From Cyanobacteriota bacterium (GTDB lineage Bacteria; Cyanobacteriota; Cyanobacteriia; PCC-6307; Cyanobiaceae), in the NCBI GenBank assembly GCA_947463165.1, contig CANHSW010000176.1, positions 1 through 5,296 of the forward strand: a DNA stretch of 5,296 nt, in the 5' to 3' direction. Each line of letters opens with the position of its first letter. Positions within the stretch are counted from its first letter, which is position 1. Below are positions 1 through 5,296 of the stretch, one piece after another. A program made the translations under genes and the position numbers. Under the pieces are notes generated by a model. It saw nothing but the letters and a program-made list of their open reading frames with translations, was not told the DNA's origin and did no database searches.

Positions 1-1
1 C

Positions 2-295
2 CTCACCCCCCAGTTGGCCCGCGAGATCAACGCCACCACCAGCGAATGCCGGCTACCGGAAGTGAATGGGGTGGTGGTGGTGGAGGTGATGAACGGCAGC
101 CCCGCCGCCAAGGGTGGCCTGAAGCCCTGCGATTTGATCGAGAGCGTCGGCGACACTGCGGTGAAGAATCCCTCCCAGGTGCAGCTGGCCGTGGATCAGG
201 CCCGGGTGGGCCAAGAGCTTGTGGTCAAAGTTCGCCGCGGCGACCGCCGCGCCAACCTCAGCATGCGACCAGCCGAACTACCCCACAATTCTTGA
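2..295 (+). CDS. HtrA/Deg-family serine protease, C-terminal PDZ domain (5' end outside window)
   Basis: The last 97 residues of a periplasmic or thylakoid-lumen serine protease of the HtrA/DegQ/HhoA type, which degrades or refolds damaged exported proteins. What is visible is a PDZ domain: a leading LTPQLAREIN segment, the strand GVVVVEVMNGSPAAKGGL (residues 23-40), the CDLIESVGD turn typical of HtrA PDZ domains (43-51), a helix NPSQVQLAVDQA (56-67) and a final strand pair around LVVKVRRGD (73-81). The TPxLAxxIN ... LPEVxGVVV spacing is what I know from cyanobacterial HtrA, HhoA and HhoB. The catalytic His-Asp-Ser domain lies upstream of the window, so activity cannot be judged, nor which of the three paralogues this is. 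Frame 2 is open from the window edge; the stop is TGA. No convincing hairpin terminator follows, only a T7 run at 322-328. Confidence 0.9.
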   Translation, partial: LTPQLAREINATTSECRLPEVNGVVVVEVMNGSPAAKGGLKPCDLIESVGDTAVKNPSQVQLAVDQARVGQELVVKVRRGDRRANLSMRPAELPHNS

Positions 296-334
296 TTTCT
301 CAATATTCTTTATGCGCAACATTTTTTTATCCAC
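296..334. other. AT-rich spacer between protease gene and repeat array
   Basis: A short AT-rich island in an otherwise GC-rich region, with a T7 run at 322-328. It could hold a promoter for the downstream transferase pair or the end of the protease transcript. I could not pair a -35 and -10 box at acceptable spacing (TTGATT at 292-297 has no good -10 partner 16-18 bases on), and the only inverted repeat before the T run is very short. No gene is seen here. Confidence 0.4.
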
Positions 335-514
335 CCATTGCCCTGGAGGTGAAAGTTGCCCCAGTTGCCCAAATAGCACTGGAGTCGGCAGTTGCGCTGG
401 GGTCGCCAATTGCACTGGCGGAGCCAATTGCACTGCCGGAGCCAATTGCACTGCCGGAGCCAATTGATGTCGAGGCGCCACTCGGTGTTGAGGCGCCAGT
501 TGGTGGTGATGGCC
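335..514 (+). repeat. Degenerate 18-bp tandem repeat array, about ten units, running into the next gene
   Basis: Ten consecutive 18-bp units with consensus CAATTGCACTGCCGGAGC. The units at 425-442 and 443-460 are identical and 407-424 differs by one base; flanking units match the consensus at about 8 to 12 of 18 positions. Units 461-478 and 479-496 match each other at 14 of 18. The period is a multiple of three, and from 377 the array is open in the frame of the downstream transferase, reading hexapeptides QLHWRS, QLHCRS, QLHCRS, then QLMSRR, HSVLRR and QLVVMA. The last of these is the first beta strand of that enzyme. Perfect copies in the middle with decayed copies at both edges suggest recent slippage expansion. 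The central copies contain GGAG, so the array also supplies a ribosome binding site. Whether the left part is ever translated is unknown. Confidence 0.85.
456..459 (+). promoter_or_regulatory. Shine-Dalgarno GGAG inside the last consensus repeat unit
   Basis: GGAG lies 7 bases before ATG 467, ideal spacing, and is the basis for choosing that start. The same GGAG occurs at 420-423 and 438-441 in the preceding repeat units, but no ATG follows those. A competing signal, GAGG at 490-493, sits 6 bases before an in-frame TTG at 500, which would give a protein 11 residues shorter. Confidence 0.5.
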
Positions 515-1114
515 CGCTGGCCCGCCGCGGGGCGTTGCAAGAGTCGCCTGGCCAGGGGTCTTGGCCGCCAACGGGCGGCGGAGATTCAACGGCGGCTCAC
601 GGATCACACCCTGGCCAGCTGCCGTCAATGGCGCGGCCGCCAGGGAGCTGAGGCCATAAGCCAGTTGGTGCTCGCCGTCGATGGCCTGGCCCCGCGGGCG
701 GCGCGGCGCTGGGGCGATGGCCTTGGCGTGGACAGGTGCCTCAGCCAAGGCGGCGGCGGCCTGGGCAGCCGCCTGCAGCGCCAGCTGCAAAGGGCCTGGC
801 GCGAGGGGGCCCGGCAGGTGGTGCTGATTGGCAGCGACCTACCCACATTGGCGCTGAGCGATCTGGAGTTGGCCTTTGCCGGCCTCAACTCCGCCCCCCT
901 GGTGCTCGGTGCGGCCGCCGATGGCGGCTATTGGCTGATCGGCCTGTCACGGCCCGCAGCCAACCTGTTCTGCGGCATCCCCTGGGGCAGCGACCAGGTG
1001 TTGGCGGCCACCCTCAAGGCAGCGGAGCGGCTCGATCTGGCGCCGCTGCTGCTGGATATCCGCTGCGATCTAGACCGACCCGCCGACCTGCTGCCCTGGC
1101 GGCGCAGCCCGTGA
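467..1114 (+). CDS. TIGR04282/DUF2064-like glycosyltransferase (rSAM/selenodomain-associated transferase 1)
   Basis: A 215-residue cytosolic GT-A-like transferase resembling nucleotidyl/glycosyl transferases. Family hallmarks are all present: the first strand and basic loop LVVMARWPAAGRCKSRLA (residues 12-29), a QGGGGLGSRL segment (94-103), VVLIGSDLPTL holding the conserved Asp (118-128), VLGAAADGGYWLIGL (146-160), and a C-terminal DIRCDLDRPADL (197-208). The substrate is unknown; family annotation ties it to arsenosugar biosynthesis or radical-SAM partners, which is context-derived and not visible here. ATG 467 is chosen for its spaced GGAG; TTG 500 or a TTG extension from 392 are alternatives. 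The first 16 residues are encoded by the last repeat units of the upstream array. Its TGA overlaps the GTG of the next gene (GTGA), so the two are probably co-translated. Confidence 0.87.
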   Translation: MSRRHSVLRRQLVVMARWPAAGRCKSRLARGLGRQRAAEIQRRLTDHTLASCRQWRGRQGAEAISQLVLAVDGLAPRAARRWGDGLGVDRCLSQGGGGLGSRLQRQLQRAWREGARQVVLIGSDLPTLALSDLELAFAGLNSAPLVLGAAADGGYWLIGLSRPAANLFCGIPWGSDQVLAATLKAAERLDLAPLLLDIRCDLDRPADLLPWRRSP

Positions 1115-1872
1115 CTGGGCCGGCCCAGCCGCTGATTGGATCTGCTCGGCAGCTGAACCGGCTGTCGCTAAGCGTGGTGGTGCCCGTGTTGAACGAGGCC
1201 CAGCGGCTGCCGGCCCTGCTGGCCCAACTGCAACAGGCGAGCGAGCTGGTGGGCGAGGTGCTGGTGGTGGATGGCGGCAGCGGAGATGCCAGCCGCAGCA
1301 TCGCCGCCCTGGCTGGGGCCCAGCTGCTGCGCCAGAGCGGCGGCAGGGGGCGCCAATTGGCGGCCGGCGTGGCGGCGGCTCAGGGCTGCTGGCTGTTGCT
1401 GCTGCACGGCGATTGCAGCCTGCCCAGGGGCTGGGATCTGGCCCTAAGGCGGGCGATCCAGCAGGGCCAAACCCTCAACCCAAAGCCAACTGGCGCAGGG
1501 GCTCAGGCCTACTACTTCGAATTGGCGATCGGGGGCAGCCAGCCTGGCTTACGGCTGGTGGAGCTGGCCGTGGGCCTGCGCAGCCGCTGGTGGCAGCGAC
1601 CCTACGGGGATCAGGGCCTGCTGCTGCCCGCCGCCCTGCTCGCCGCCGCCGGTGGGGTGAAACCGATACCGCTGATGGAGGATTTGGATCTGGTGCAGCG
1701 GCTGAGGGGCCATGGCCGACTGATAAGTCTGCGGCTGCGCTTGTCGGTGGATGGGCGGCGCTGGCGGCGCCTGGGGATTTGGGGGGCAACCCTGGCCAAT
1801 GCCAGGCTGCGACGAGCCTGGCGGCGCGGCGTCGACCCCGATGAGCTGGCCCGGCGCTATCGGGCGCCCTAG
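1111..1872 (+). CDS. TIGR04283-like family 2 glycosyltransferase (rSAM/selenodomain-associated transferase 2)
   Basis: A 253-residue GT2-type transferase, GT-A fold, probably cytosolic. In order: SVVVPVLNEAQRLPALL (residues 21-37), LVVDGGSGD nucleotide-sugar motif (51-59), GRGRQLAAG (78-86), LLLLHGDCSLP at the metal-binding position (95-105), PYGDQGLLL (164-172), PLMEDLDLVQRLRGHGRL (187-204) and a C-terminal RRWRRLGIW ... GVDPDELARRYR (216-251). These are diagnostic of TIGR04283. The GTG start at 1111 overlaps the stop of the upstream transferase by four bases and gives a 19-residue leader before the first strand; no later in-frame start precedes that strand, and no strong Shine-Dalgarno is visible, consistent with translational coupling. 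The family usually reads HAD at the metal site; here it is HGD. The acceptor is unknown. Confidence 0.9.
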   Translation: MTGPAQPLIGSARQLNRLSLSVVVPVLNEAQRLPALLAQLQQASELVGEVLVVDGGSGDASRSIAALAGAQLLRQSGGRGRQLAAGVAAAQGCWLLLLHGDCSLPRGWDLALRRAIQQGQTLNPKPTGAGAQAYYFELAIGGSQPGLRLVELAVGLRSRWWQRPYGDQGLLLPAALLAAAGGVKPIPLMEDLDLVQRLRGHGRLISLRLRLSVDGRRWRRLGIWGATLANARLRRAWRRGVDPDELARRYRAP

Positions 1873-1893
1873 GCAAGCAGCTAAATCAATGGC

Positions 1894-2475
1894 TCAAGGG
1901 GCGTACCAGAAGGCGCAACGGCGTTGCAGAGGCTCCAGTTCCCAGCCCTGGTTGGCATAGAAGCCCACCACACCTGGATCGGCGAACAGGCTCACCCTTT
2001 CCACCTCCATGGCGCGCAGCTGATCCAGCACGTAGTCCATCAGTTGTTTACCCAGACCCATCCCCTGGTAGTGCGGATGCACCACCACATCCCACACCGT
2101 GGCTTCCACCACCCCGTCACCAGTGCAGCGGGCAAAACCCACCAGCTTTGGCAGGCGGGGATCGTGGCGCCAGAGGCTCACCTGCAGCAGGCTGTGCTCC
2201 AGGGCCTTGCGCACGCGCCGCAGGGGGCGACGACTCCAACCCACCGCATCGCAGAGCTGCTCGTACTCGATCAGATCGATCTCGCGCTCGCGGCTGAGCA
2301 CCATCGCCACCTGGAGCTTGGAGGCGGGACAGGGACGGTGGCCAAGGCCATAGAGGGAGGTGAACAACTCTGAGGCTGTGGACCCATGGCTCTGGCCATC
2401 CCTGGCCGTATGGCTCAGCTGCTCTCTCAACTGATCCCCCCACTGGTCCCGCCGCTCATCTCCCACTAATGCCAC
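1894..2475 (-). CDS. GNAT-family N-acetyltransferase, chloroplast NSI/SNAT-like
   Basis: A 193-residue acetyl-CoA-dependent N-acetyltransferase. The GNAT core runs from about residue 58: CDAVGWSRRPLRRVRKAL (75-92), LVGFARCTGDG (111-121), ATVWDVVVHPHYQGMGLG (125-142) with the acetyl-CoA pyrophosphate loop QGMGLG, then ERVSLFADPGVVGFYANQGW (159-178) and the C-terminal RCAFWYAP. The ATVWDV, SLFADPGVVGFY and FWY stretches recall plant plastid GNATs (NSI, also described as serotonin N-acetyltransferase) and their cyanobacterial relatives; the real substrate, protein lysine or N-terminus versus arylalkylamine, cannot be told. The start is uncertain. GTG 2475 overlaps the small upstream frame by 10 bases; an internal ATG at 2304 has AGG five bases upstream and would give 136 residues, but would cut into a probable strand LQVAMVLS (residues 54-61). 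It converges on the transferase pair. Confidence 0.87.
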   Translation of the reverse strand: MALVGDERRDQWGDQLREQLSHTARDGQSHGSTASELFTSLYGLGHRPCPASKLQVAMVLSREREIDLIEYEQLCDAVGWSRRPLRRVRKALEHSLLQVSLWRHDPRLPKLVGFARCTGDGVVEATVWDVVVHPHYQGMGLGKQLMDYVLDQLRAMEVERVSLFADPGVVGFYANQGWELEPLQRRCAFWYAP

Positions 2476-2705
2476 GCCGGTTCACAATCCTGCACGACTG
2501 GCCCCCGATCATCGCCCCAACCAGGGGGCACAAGGAAAACCTGCCCAGGCTCAAACCTGCAGGCGATGCCAGGCTCCCAGGCTGGCGGTCGCTTCAGGTG
2601 CCATCGCAGTGGATCGCCGGCAGCCACCGGGCGGTGCTGCGAGCGGAGCTCAGAGCGGTGCTGCGAGAGGGGCAGGCCAGCTGCCGATGGGCGCCAGGCC
2701 TGCAC
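2466..2705 (-). CDS. Small hypothetical protein upstream of the GNAT gene
   Basis: A 79-residue frame starting at GTG 2705 and ending in TAG, which overlaps the GNAT GTG by 10 bases, as expected for an operon neighbour. I do not recognise the family. The C-terminal half is the more protein-like part: LRWHLKRPPAWEPG (residues 33-46), then FEPGQVFLVPPGWGDDRGPV (51-70), rich in Trp, Pro and Gly, perhaps a small beta-barrel-like fold. The N-terminal part holds an internal repeat (SQHR twice, 8 residues apart) and may not be translated; an in-frame GTG at 2627 would give 53 residues. No membrane segment or signal peptide is seen. Support: codon use compatible with neighbours, the overlap, and a promoter-like sequence about 70 bases upstream. 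Against: AGGG is only 2 bases from the GTG, and the opposite strand is also open here. Confidence 0.4.
   Translation of the reverse strand: MQAWRPSAAGLPLSQHRSELRSQHRPVAAGDPLRWHLKRPPAWEPGIACRFEPGQVFLVPPGWGDDRGPVVQDCEPAWH
2631..2667. repeat. Pair of 13-bp direct repeats
   Basis: GCGGTGCTGCGAG occurs at 2631-2643 and 2655-2667, a 24-base period. It lies within the possible small minus-strand gene, where it encodes the SQHR repeats. The period is a multiple of three, so it does not break that frame. Confidence 0.6.
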
Positions 2706-2951
2706 AACCCTAAGCCATCACCGAGGCTTGGCTAATACAAATCCCGGGGGTATCACTTGGACGATTACCAGGGACATTTATAGCGTATTCCAAGAGCATC
2801 TGCAATCTAAAAGCATCTTTTTCCTGGGGAATCTTTGAAAACCAGAGCTACAGCCGATGGAGCACTGATGCCACAATGGCTATCAGCTGGCTGGAAGACG
2901 AAATGGTGGCTTTCCAGAGGATCCCCAATGGAATCTTTAGCTCATTTATAT
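2706..2951. other. AT-richer intergenic stretch between exporter stop and small gene
   Basis: The 246 bases between the end of the exporter gene and the small minus-strand frame are clearly less GC-rich than their surroundings. They contain the promoter-like sequence at 2777-2805 and a weak inverted repeat (CTGGAA at 2891-2896, TTCCAG at 2912-2917) without a T run, so no confident terminator for the exporter transcript. The plus strand is open in frame 2 from about 2716 into the exporter but has no ATG, GTG or TTG before 2876. I see no supported gene here. Confidence 0.5.
2777..2805 (-). promoter_or_regulatory. Sigma70-type promoter candidate for the small gene and GNAT gene
   Basis: On the minus strand TTGCAG (2805-2800) is followed after exactly 17 bases by TATAAA (2782-2777). 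The -10 matches consensus at 5 of 6 positions, the -35 only at 3 of 6. Transcription would begin near 2770, leaving about 65 bases before GTG 2705. Its position in the only AT-rich gap of the minus-strand block suggests the GNAT unit is transcribed separately from hisG and the exporter. Confidence 0.45.
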
Positions 2952-4793
2952 CTACAGAGCCGCCAAGCCACGCTCTTGCAGCTCAGCCAGCTGGGCATAG
3001 AGGCCTCCGGCGGCGCGGAGTTCCCGGTGGTTTCCCTGTTCAATCAGGCGGCCGCGCTTGAGCACAAAAATGCGATCTACCGCCTCCACGGTGGCCAACC
3101 GGTGGGCAATCACGATCCCCGTGCGCTGGTGCAGCAGGCTGTCTAGGTCGCGCTGGAGGGTGGCCTCGGTGGAGGGGTCCATGAAGGCGGTGGCCTCATC
3201 CATCACCAGCACGGCGGGATCGCGAATCGCCACCCGCGCCACCGCCAGCAGCTGCCGCTCGCCGGAGGAGAGGTTGCCGCCCCGCTCGCGCAGTTCGGTG
3301 GCCAGGCCGTCGGGCAGGCGGGCGAGCAGCGGATCGAGACCCAGTTCAGCGCAGAGGCGAGCCAGGGTATCGCTGGAGATATCGGCGTCTAGGCGCAGGT
3401 TGTCGGCGACGTTGCCGCTGAACAGGAAGGTGTCTTGCAACACCACCCCCAGCCGTTGGCGCAGGCTGGTGATCGATAGCTCCCGAATATCGACTCCATC
3501 GAGCAAAATGCGCCCCTGTTGGGGTTCATAGAGGCGGCAGAGCAGGCGAATCACGGTGGTCTTGCCAGAACCGGTGGGACCCACCAGGGCGACATGCTCG
3601 CCCGGAGCTATGCGAAAGCTGAGATTTTCGATGATCGGTTCATCGGGGCGGTAGGCAAAGCAGACGTCTTCAAATACCACCTCGGCGGCCCTGATCAACT
3701 GCTTTGGTCTGGGGGCATTGCCAGCAGCAGCCAAGGCGGCCCGATTAGCTGCGGCATCAACTTTTAATGCGGCGGCCACCTGGGGGCTATCGGCAATTTC
3801 GATTGGCTCCTCCAGCAATTCGCCAATTCTCTCCACCGCCGTTAAACCACCTTGGATTTGAGTAAAACGTTCGGCCAATTGCCGCAGGGGATCAAATAGG
3901 CGCTGGGAATAGAGAATGAAGGTGGTTAGGGTGCCCAGGCCGATAGCCTGGCTGGTAACCAGCCAACCGCCAAGGGCCAGCACCACAGCCACGGCGCTAA
4001 GGGCAACCCACTCAATAAAAGCTGAAATAGAGCTGTCATAAAAGATAGTTCCGTTTACAGCTCCCTTGTAGGCGGCGGTGGTAACGGCAAAATTGGCGCT
4101 ATTTACCGCCTCTCGCCGGAACATTTGCACCACCTCCAGCCCCTGGAGATTTTCCTGCAGATCAGCATTTAATTGGCCCAACTCTTCCCGCACCCTGTAG
4201 TTGGCCTTGCGGTAGCGACCCTGCAGCCAGATGATGCCCAGGGTGACCGGCAATTGCGAGAAGAGCAGCAGTAGGCCCATGCGCCATTCGATCGAAATCA
4301 TCGTGACAGCAATCACCACCAGGGTGACCAGATCGGCGAGTACGCCTACGGCACCACTGCCGAATACCTCGGCCAGGGCATCGACGTCACTGGTGAGCCG
4401 GGTGAGCAGCTTGCCCACCGGGGTGCGGTCGTGGAAGCGCAGCGACAGGGCCAGGGCATGGGAGAAGAGGTGGTCGCGGATCCGGGCCGTGAGCCGCTGC
4501 CCCACCAACTGCACATTGAAACTCTGCAGCCCTTGCAGGCAGAGCCGGGTGAGCACGGCCAGCAGCAGCAACACCACGATCGAATGGATCGCCTGGGGCA
4601 CTGGCAGGCCCTTCAGCCAGGCCATTGTTGGCTCCCGGCGCAGCACCGAAATCGCCTGGCCCACCAAGAGCGGCTGCACGGCGCCGGCAAAAGCCAGGGG
4701 GATCAATAACAGCAGGGTGAGGCTGAGGCGGCGGCGGTCTCGCCCCAGGTAGGGAAGCAGTCGCAATAGCCGTTGACGGTCGAGCCGGGCCAT
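2952..4793 (-). CDS. ABC exporter half-transporter (fused membrane and ATPase domains, MsbA/MdlB-like)
   Basis: A 613-residue inner-membrane exporter subunit, usual length for a half-transporter that works as a dimer. The N-terminal part is a type I exporter membrane domain with hydrophobic segments near residues 23-47, 70-87, 147-168, 172-190 and 257-280. The ATPase domain has the A-loop Tyr381, Walker A GPTGSGKT (405-412), Q-loop Gln453, signature LSSGE (508-512, usual form LSGGQ), Walker B VLVMDE (528-533) and switch His564, so it should be active. An alanine-rich linker of about 30 residues (338-369) separates the domains. The substrate cannot be deduced; lipid, peptide or drug export are all possible. 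Its ATG shares one base with the hisG stop (TGATG) and there is no clear Shine-Dalgarno, so translation is probably coupled to hisG. Confidence 0.93.
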   Translation of the reverse strand: MARLDRQRLLRLLPYLGRDRRRLSLTLLLLIPLAFAGAVQPLLVGQAISVLRREPTMAWLKGLPVPQAIHSIVVLLLLAVLTRLCLQGLQSFNVQLVGQRLTARIRDHLFSHALALSLRFHDRTPVGKLLTRLTSDVDALAEVFGSGAVGVLADLVTLVVIAVTMISIEWRMGLLLLFSQLPVTLGIIWLQGRYRKANYRVREELGQLNADLQENLQGLEVVQMFRREAVNSANFAVTTAAYKGAVNGTIFYDSSISAFIEWVALSAVAVVLALGGWLVTSQAIGLGTLTTFILYSQRLFDPLRQLAERFTQIQGGLTAVERIGELLEEPIEIADSPQVAAALKVDAAANRAALAAAGNAPRPKQLIRAAEVVFEDVCFAYRPDEPIIENLSFRIAPGEHVALVGPTGSGKTTVIRLLCRLYEPQQGRILLDGVDIRELSITSLRQRLGVVLQDTFLFSGNVADNLRLDADISSDTLARLCAELGLDPLLARLPDGLATELRERGGNLSSGERQLLAVARVAIRDPAVLVMDEATAFMDPSTEATLQRDLDSLLHQRTGIVIAHRLATVEAVDRIFVLKRGRLIEQGNHRELRAAGGLYAQLAELQERGLAAL

Positions 4794-5296
4794 CAGCTGG
4801 CGGCCACCAAGCCCGCCGCACCGCCAGCTGCGGCGGTGGCGGTGCTGGCTGTGGCTGCGGCAATGCGATCGACGATCTGCCGCAGCGGGCCGTCATCTAG
4901 ACGCAGGGCCAGGGGATGGCCGATCAGCCGGGCGGTGCTGTGGAACAGATCCTCGATGGCCACCAGGCCGTTCTCCTTAAGGGTGCGGCCGGTGGCCACC
5001 AGATCCACGATCGCCTCGCTCATGCCGGTGATCGGACCCAGCTCCACCGAGCCGGCCAAATGGATCAATTCAACCGGCAAATCGAGCTTACGGAAATAGT
5101 CTTCTGCGCAGCGGGTGAATTTGCTGGCGACACGGCAATGGGCCGGCAGATCAGCTGCGCGCTTATAGCCACTGCTGGCCTTAACCGCCACGCTCATGCG
5201 GCAGCCACCAAAGCCCAGGTCCACCAGAGGAGCGACGGGCAATTGCAGCTCCTGGAGCACGTCGTAGCCCACCACCCCCAGCTGGGCCTGGCCGTA
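4793..5296 (-). CDS. hisG: ATP phosphoribosyltransferase, short form (5' end outside window)
   Basis: The C-terminal 167 residues of HisG, which condenses ATP with PRPP in the first committed step of histidine synthesis. The visible part opens at [14 protein letters not shown], contains CRMSVAV (residues 32-38), [15 protein letters not shown] (54-68), and the PRPP-binding region [25 protein letters not shown] (split here for length as [10 protein letters not shown], 82-91, and [15 protein letters not shown], 92-106). There is no C-terminal regulatory ACT-like domain, so this is the short form, which in known systems needs HisZ as a partner; hisZ is not in the window. An alanine-rich tail (145-167) follows the last helix and looks like low-complexity extension. 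The start lies beyond the right edge. It overlaps the exporter ATG by one base. Confidence 0.95.
   Translation of the reverse strand, partial: YGQAQLGVVGYDVLQELQLPVAPLVDLGFGGCRMSVAVKASSGYKRAADLPAHCRVASKFTRCAEDYFRKLDLPVELIHLAGSVELGPITGMSEAIVDLVATGRTLKENGLVAIEDLFHSTARLIGHPLALRLDDGPLRQIVDRIAAATASTATAAAGGAAGLVAAS

Noticed and set aside
292..330. Promoter TTGATT with TATGCG or TTTATC
   Set aside because: Spacings of about 13 or 28 bases do not fit a sigma70 promoter.
335..514. CRISPR array
   Set aside because: Units are 18 bp and directly abutting, with no spacers and no cas genes nearby.
46..651. Long plus-strand frame through the repeat array giving PIALPE hexapeptides
   Set aside because: It overlaps the protease gene and the transferase in another frame. 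The hexapeptide pattern follows automatically from an 18-bp repeat, which is open in several frames on both strands.
278..790. Minus-strand frame with QLAPAV repeats opposite the array
   Set aside because: Antisense shadow of the same repeat and of the transferase gene; no start signal or recognisable domain.
1862..1869. GGGCGCCC palindrome as a terminator between the convergent genes
   Set aside because: It has no loop and no T run, and lies within the coding sequence.
1924..2373. Plus-strand frame opposite the GNAT gene
   Set aside because: The minus strand there encodes a complete set of GNAT motifs; the plus frame is a His-rich shadow.
2469..2838. Two plus-strand frames across the small gene and the gap
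   Set aside because: No recognisable domain, no good ribosome binding site, and poorer protein character than the minus-strand frame that overlaps the GNAT start.
2891..2917. CTGGAA/TTCCAG inverted repeat as exporter terminator
   Set aside because: Only 6 bp of stem, a 15-base loop and no T run on the minus strand.
2835..3146. Plus-strand 103-codon frame running into the exporter gene
   Set aside because: Half lies antisense to the well-supported ATPase domain; the remainder has no motif.

Overview
The window looks like a GC-rich picocyanobacterium of the Synechococcus/Cyanobium type. This is inferred from protein character: a cyanobacterial HtrA C-terminus, a plant-chloroplast-like GNAT acetyltransferase, and a short-form HisG overlapping an ABC exporter gene. 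It also fits the compact layout and high GC in third codon positions. I could not run a search, so the genus is a judgement from recognised family motifs.

Layout. Plus strand, 1-1872: the 3' end of an HtrA-type serine protease gene (PDZ domain only), then a short AT-rich spacer, then an array of about ten 18-bp degenerate tandem repeats (335-514). The array runs into the 5' end of the next gene. Two glycosyltransferase-like genes follow, overlapping by four bases (TIGR04282-like, then TIGR04283-like; the pair also known as rSAM/selenodomain-associated transferases 1 and 2). Minus strand, 1894-5296, read from the right edge: hisG (5' end cut off by the window), an ABC exporter half-transporter whose ATG shares one base with the hisG stop, a 246-bp AT-richer gap holding a promoter-like sequence, a doubtful 79-codon small gene, and a GNAT acetyltransferase overlapping that small gene by 10 bases. 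The two sets of genes converge at 1873-1893 with only 21 bp between stop codons.

Functional reading. The two transferases are probably one translationally coupled unit making or decorating an unknown small sugar-containing molecule; families of this pair are linked by annotation to arsenosugar-type or radical-SAM-associated pathways, but no such partner lies in the window. hisG and the exporter are probably one transcript, although a metabolic link between them is not evident. The GNAT gene probably has its own promoter near 2777-2805.

I see no CRISPR array, tRNA, rRNA, insertion sequence or defence system. The least ordinary structure is the 18-bp repeat array, which appears to have grown from the start region of the transferase gene and carries GGAG Shine-Dalgarno-like cores in its central copies.
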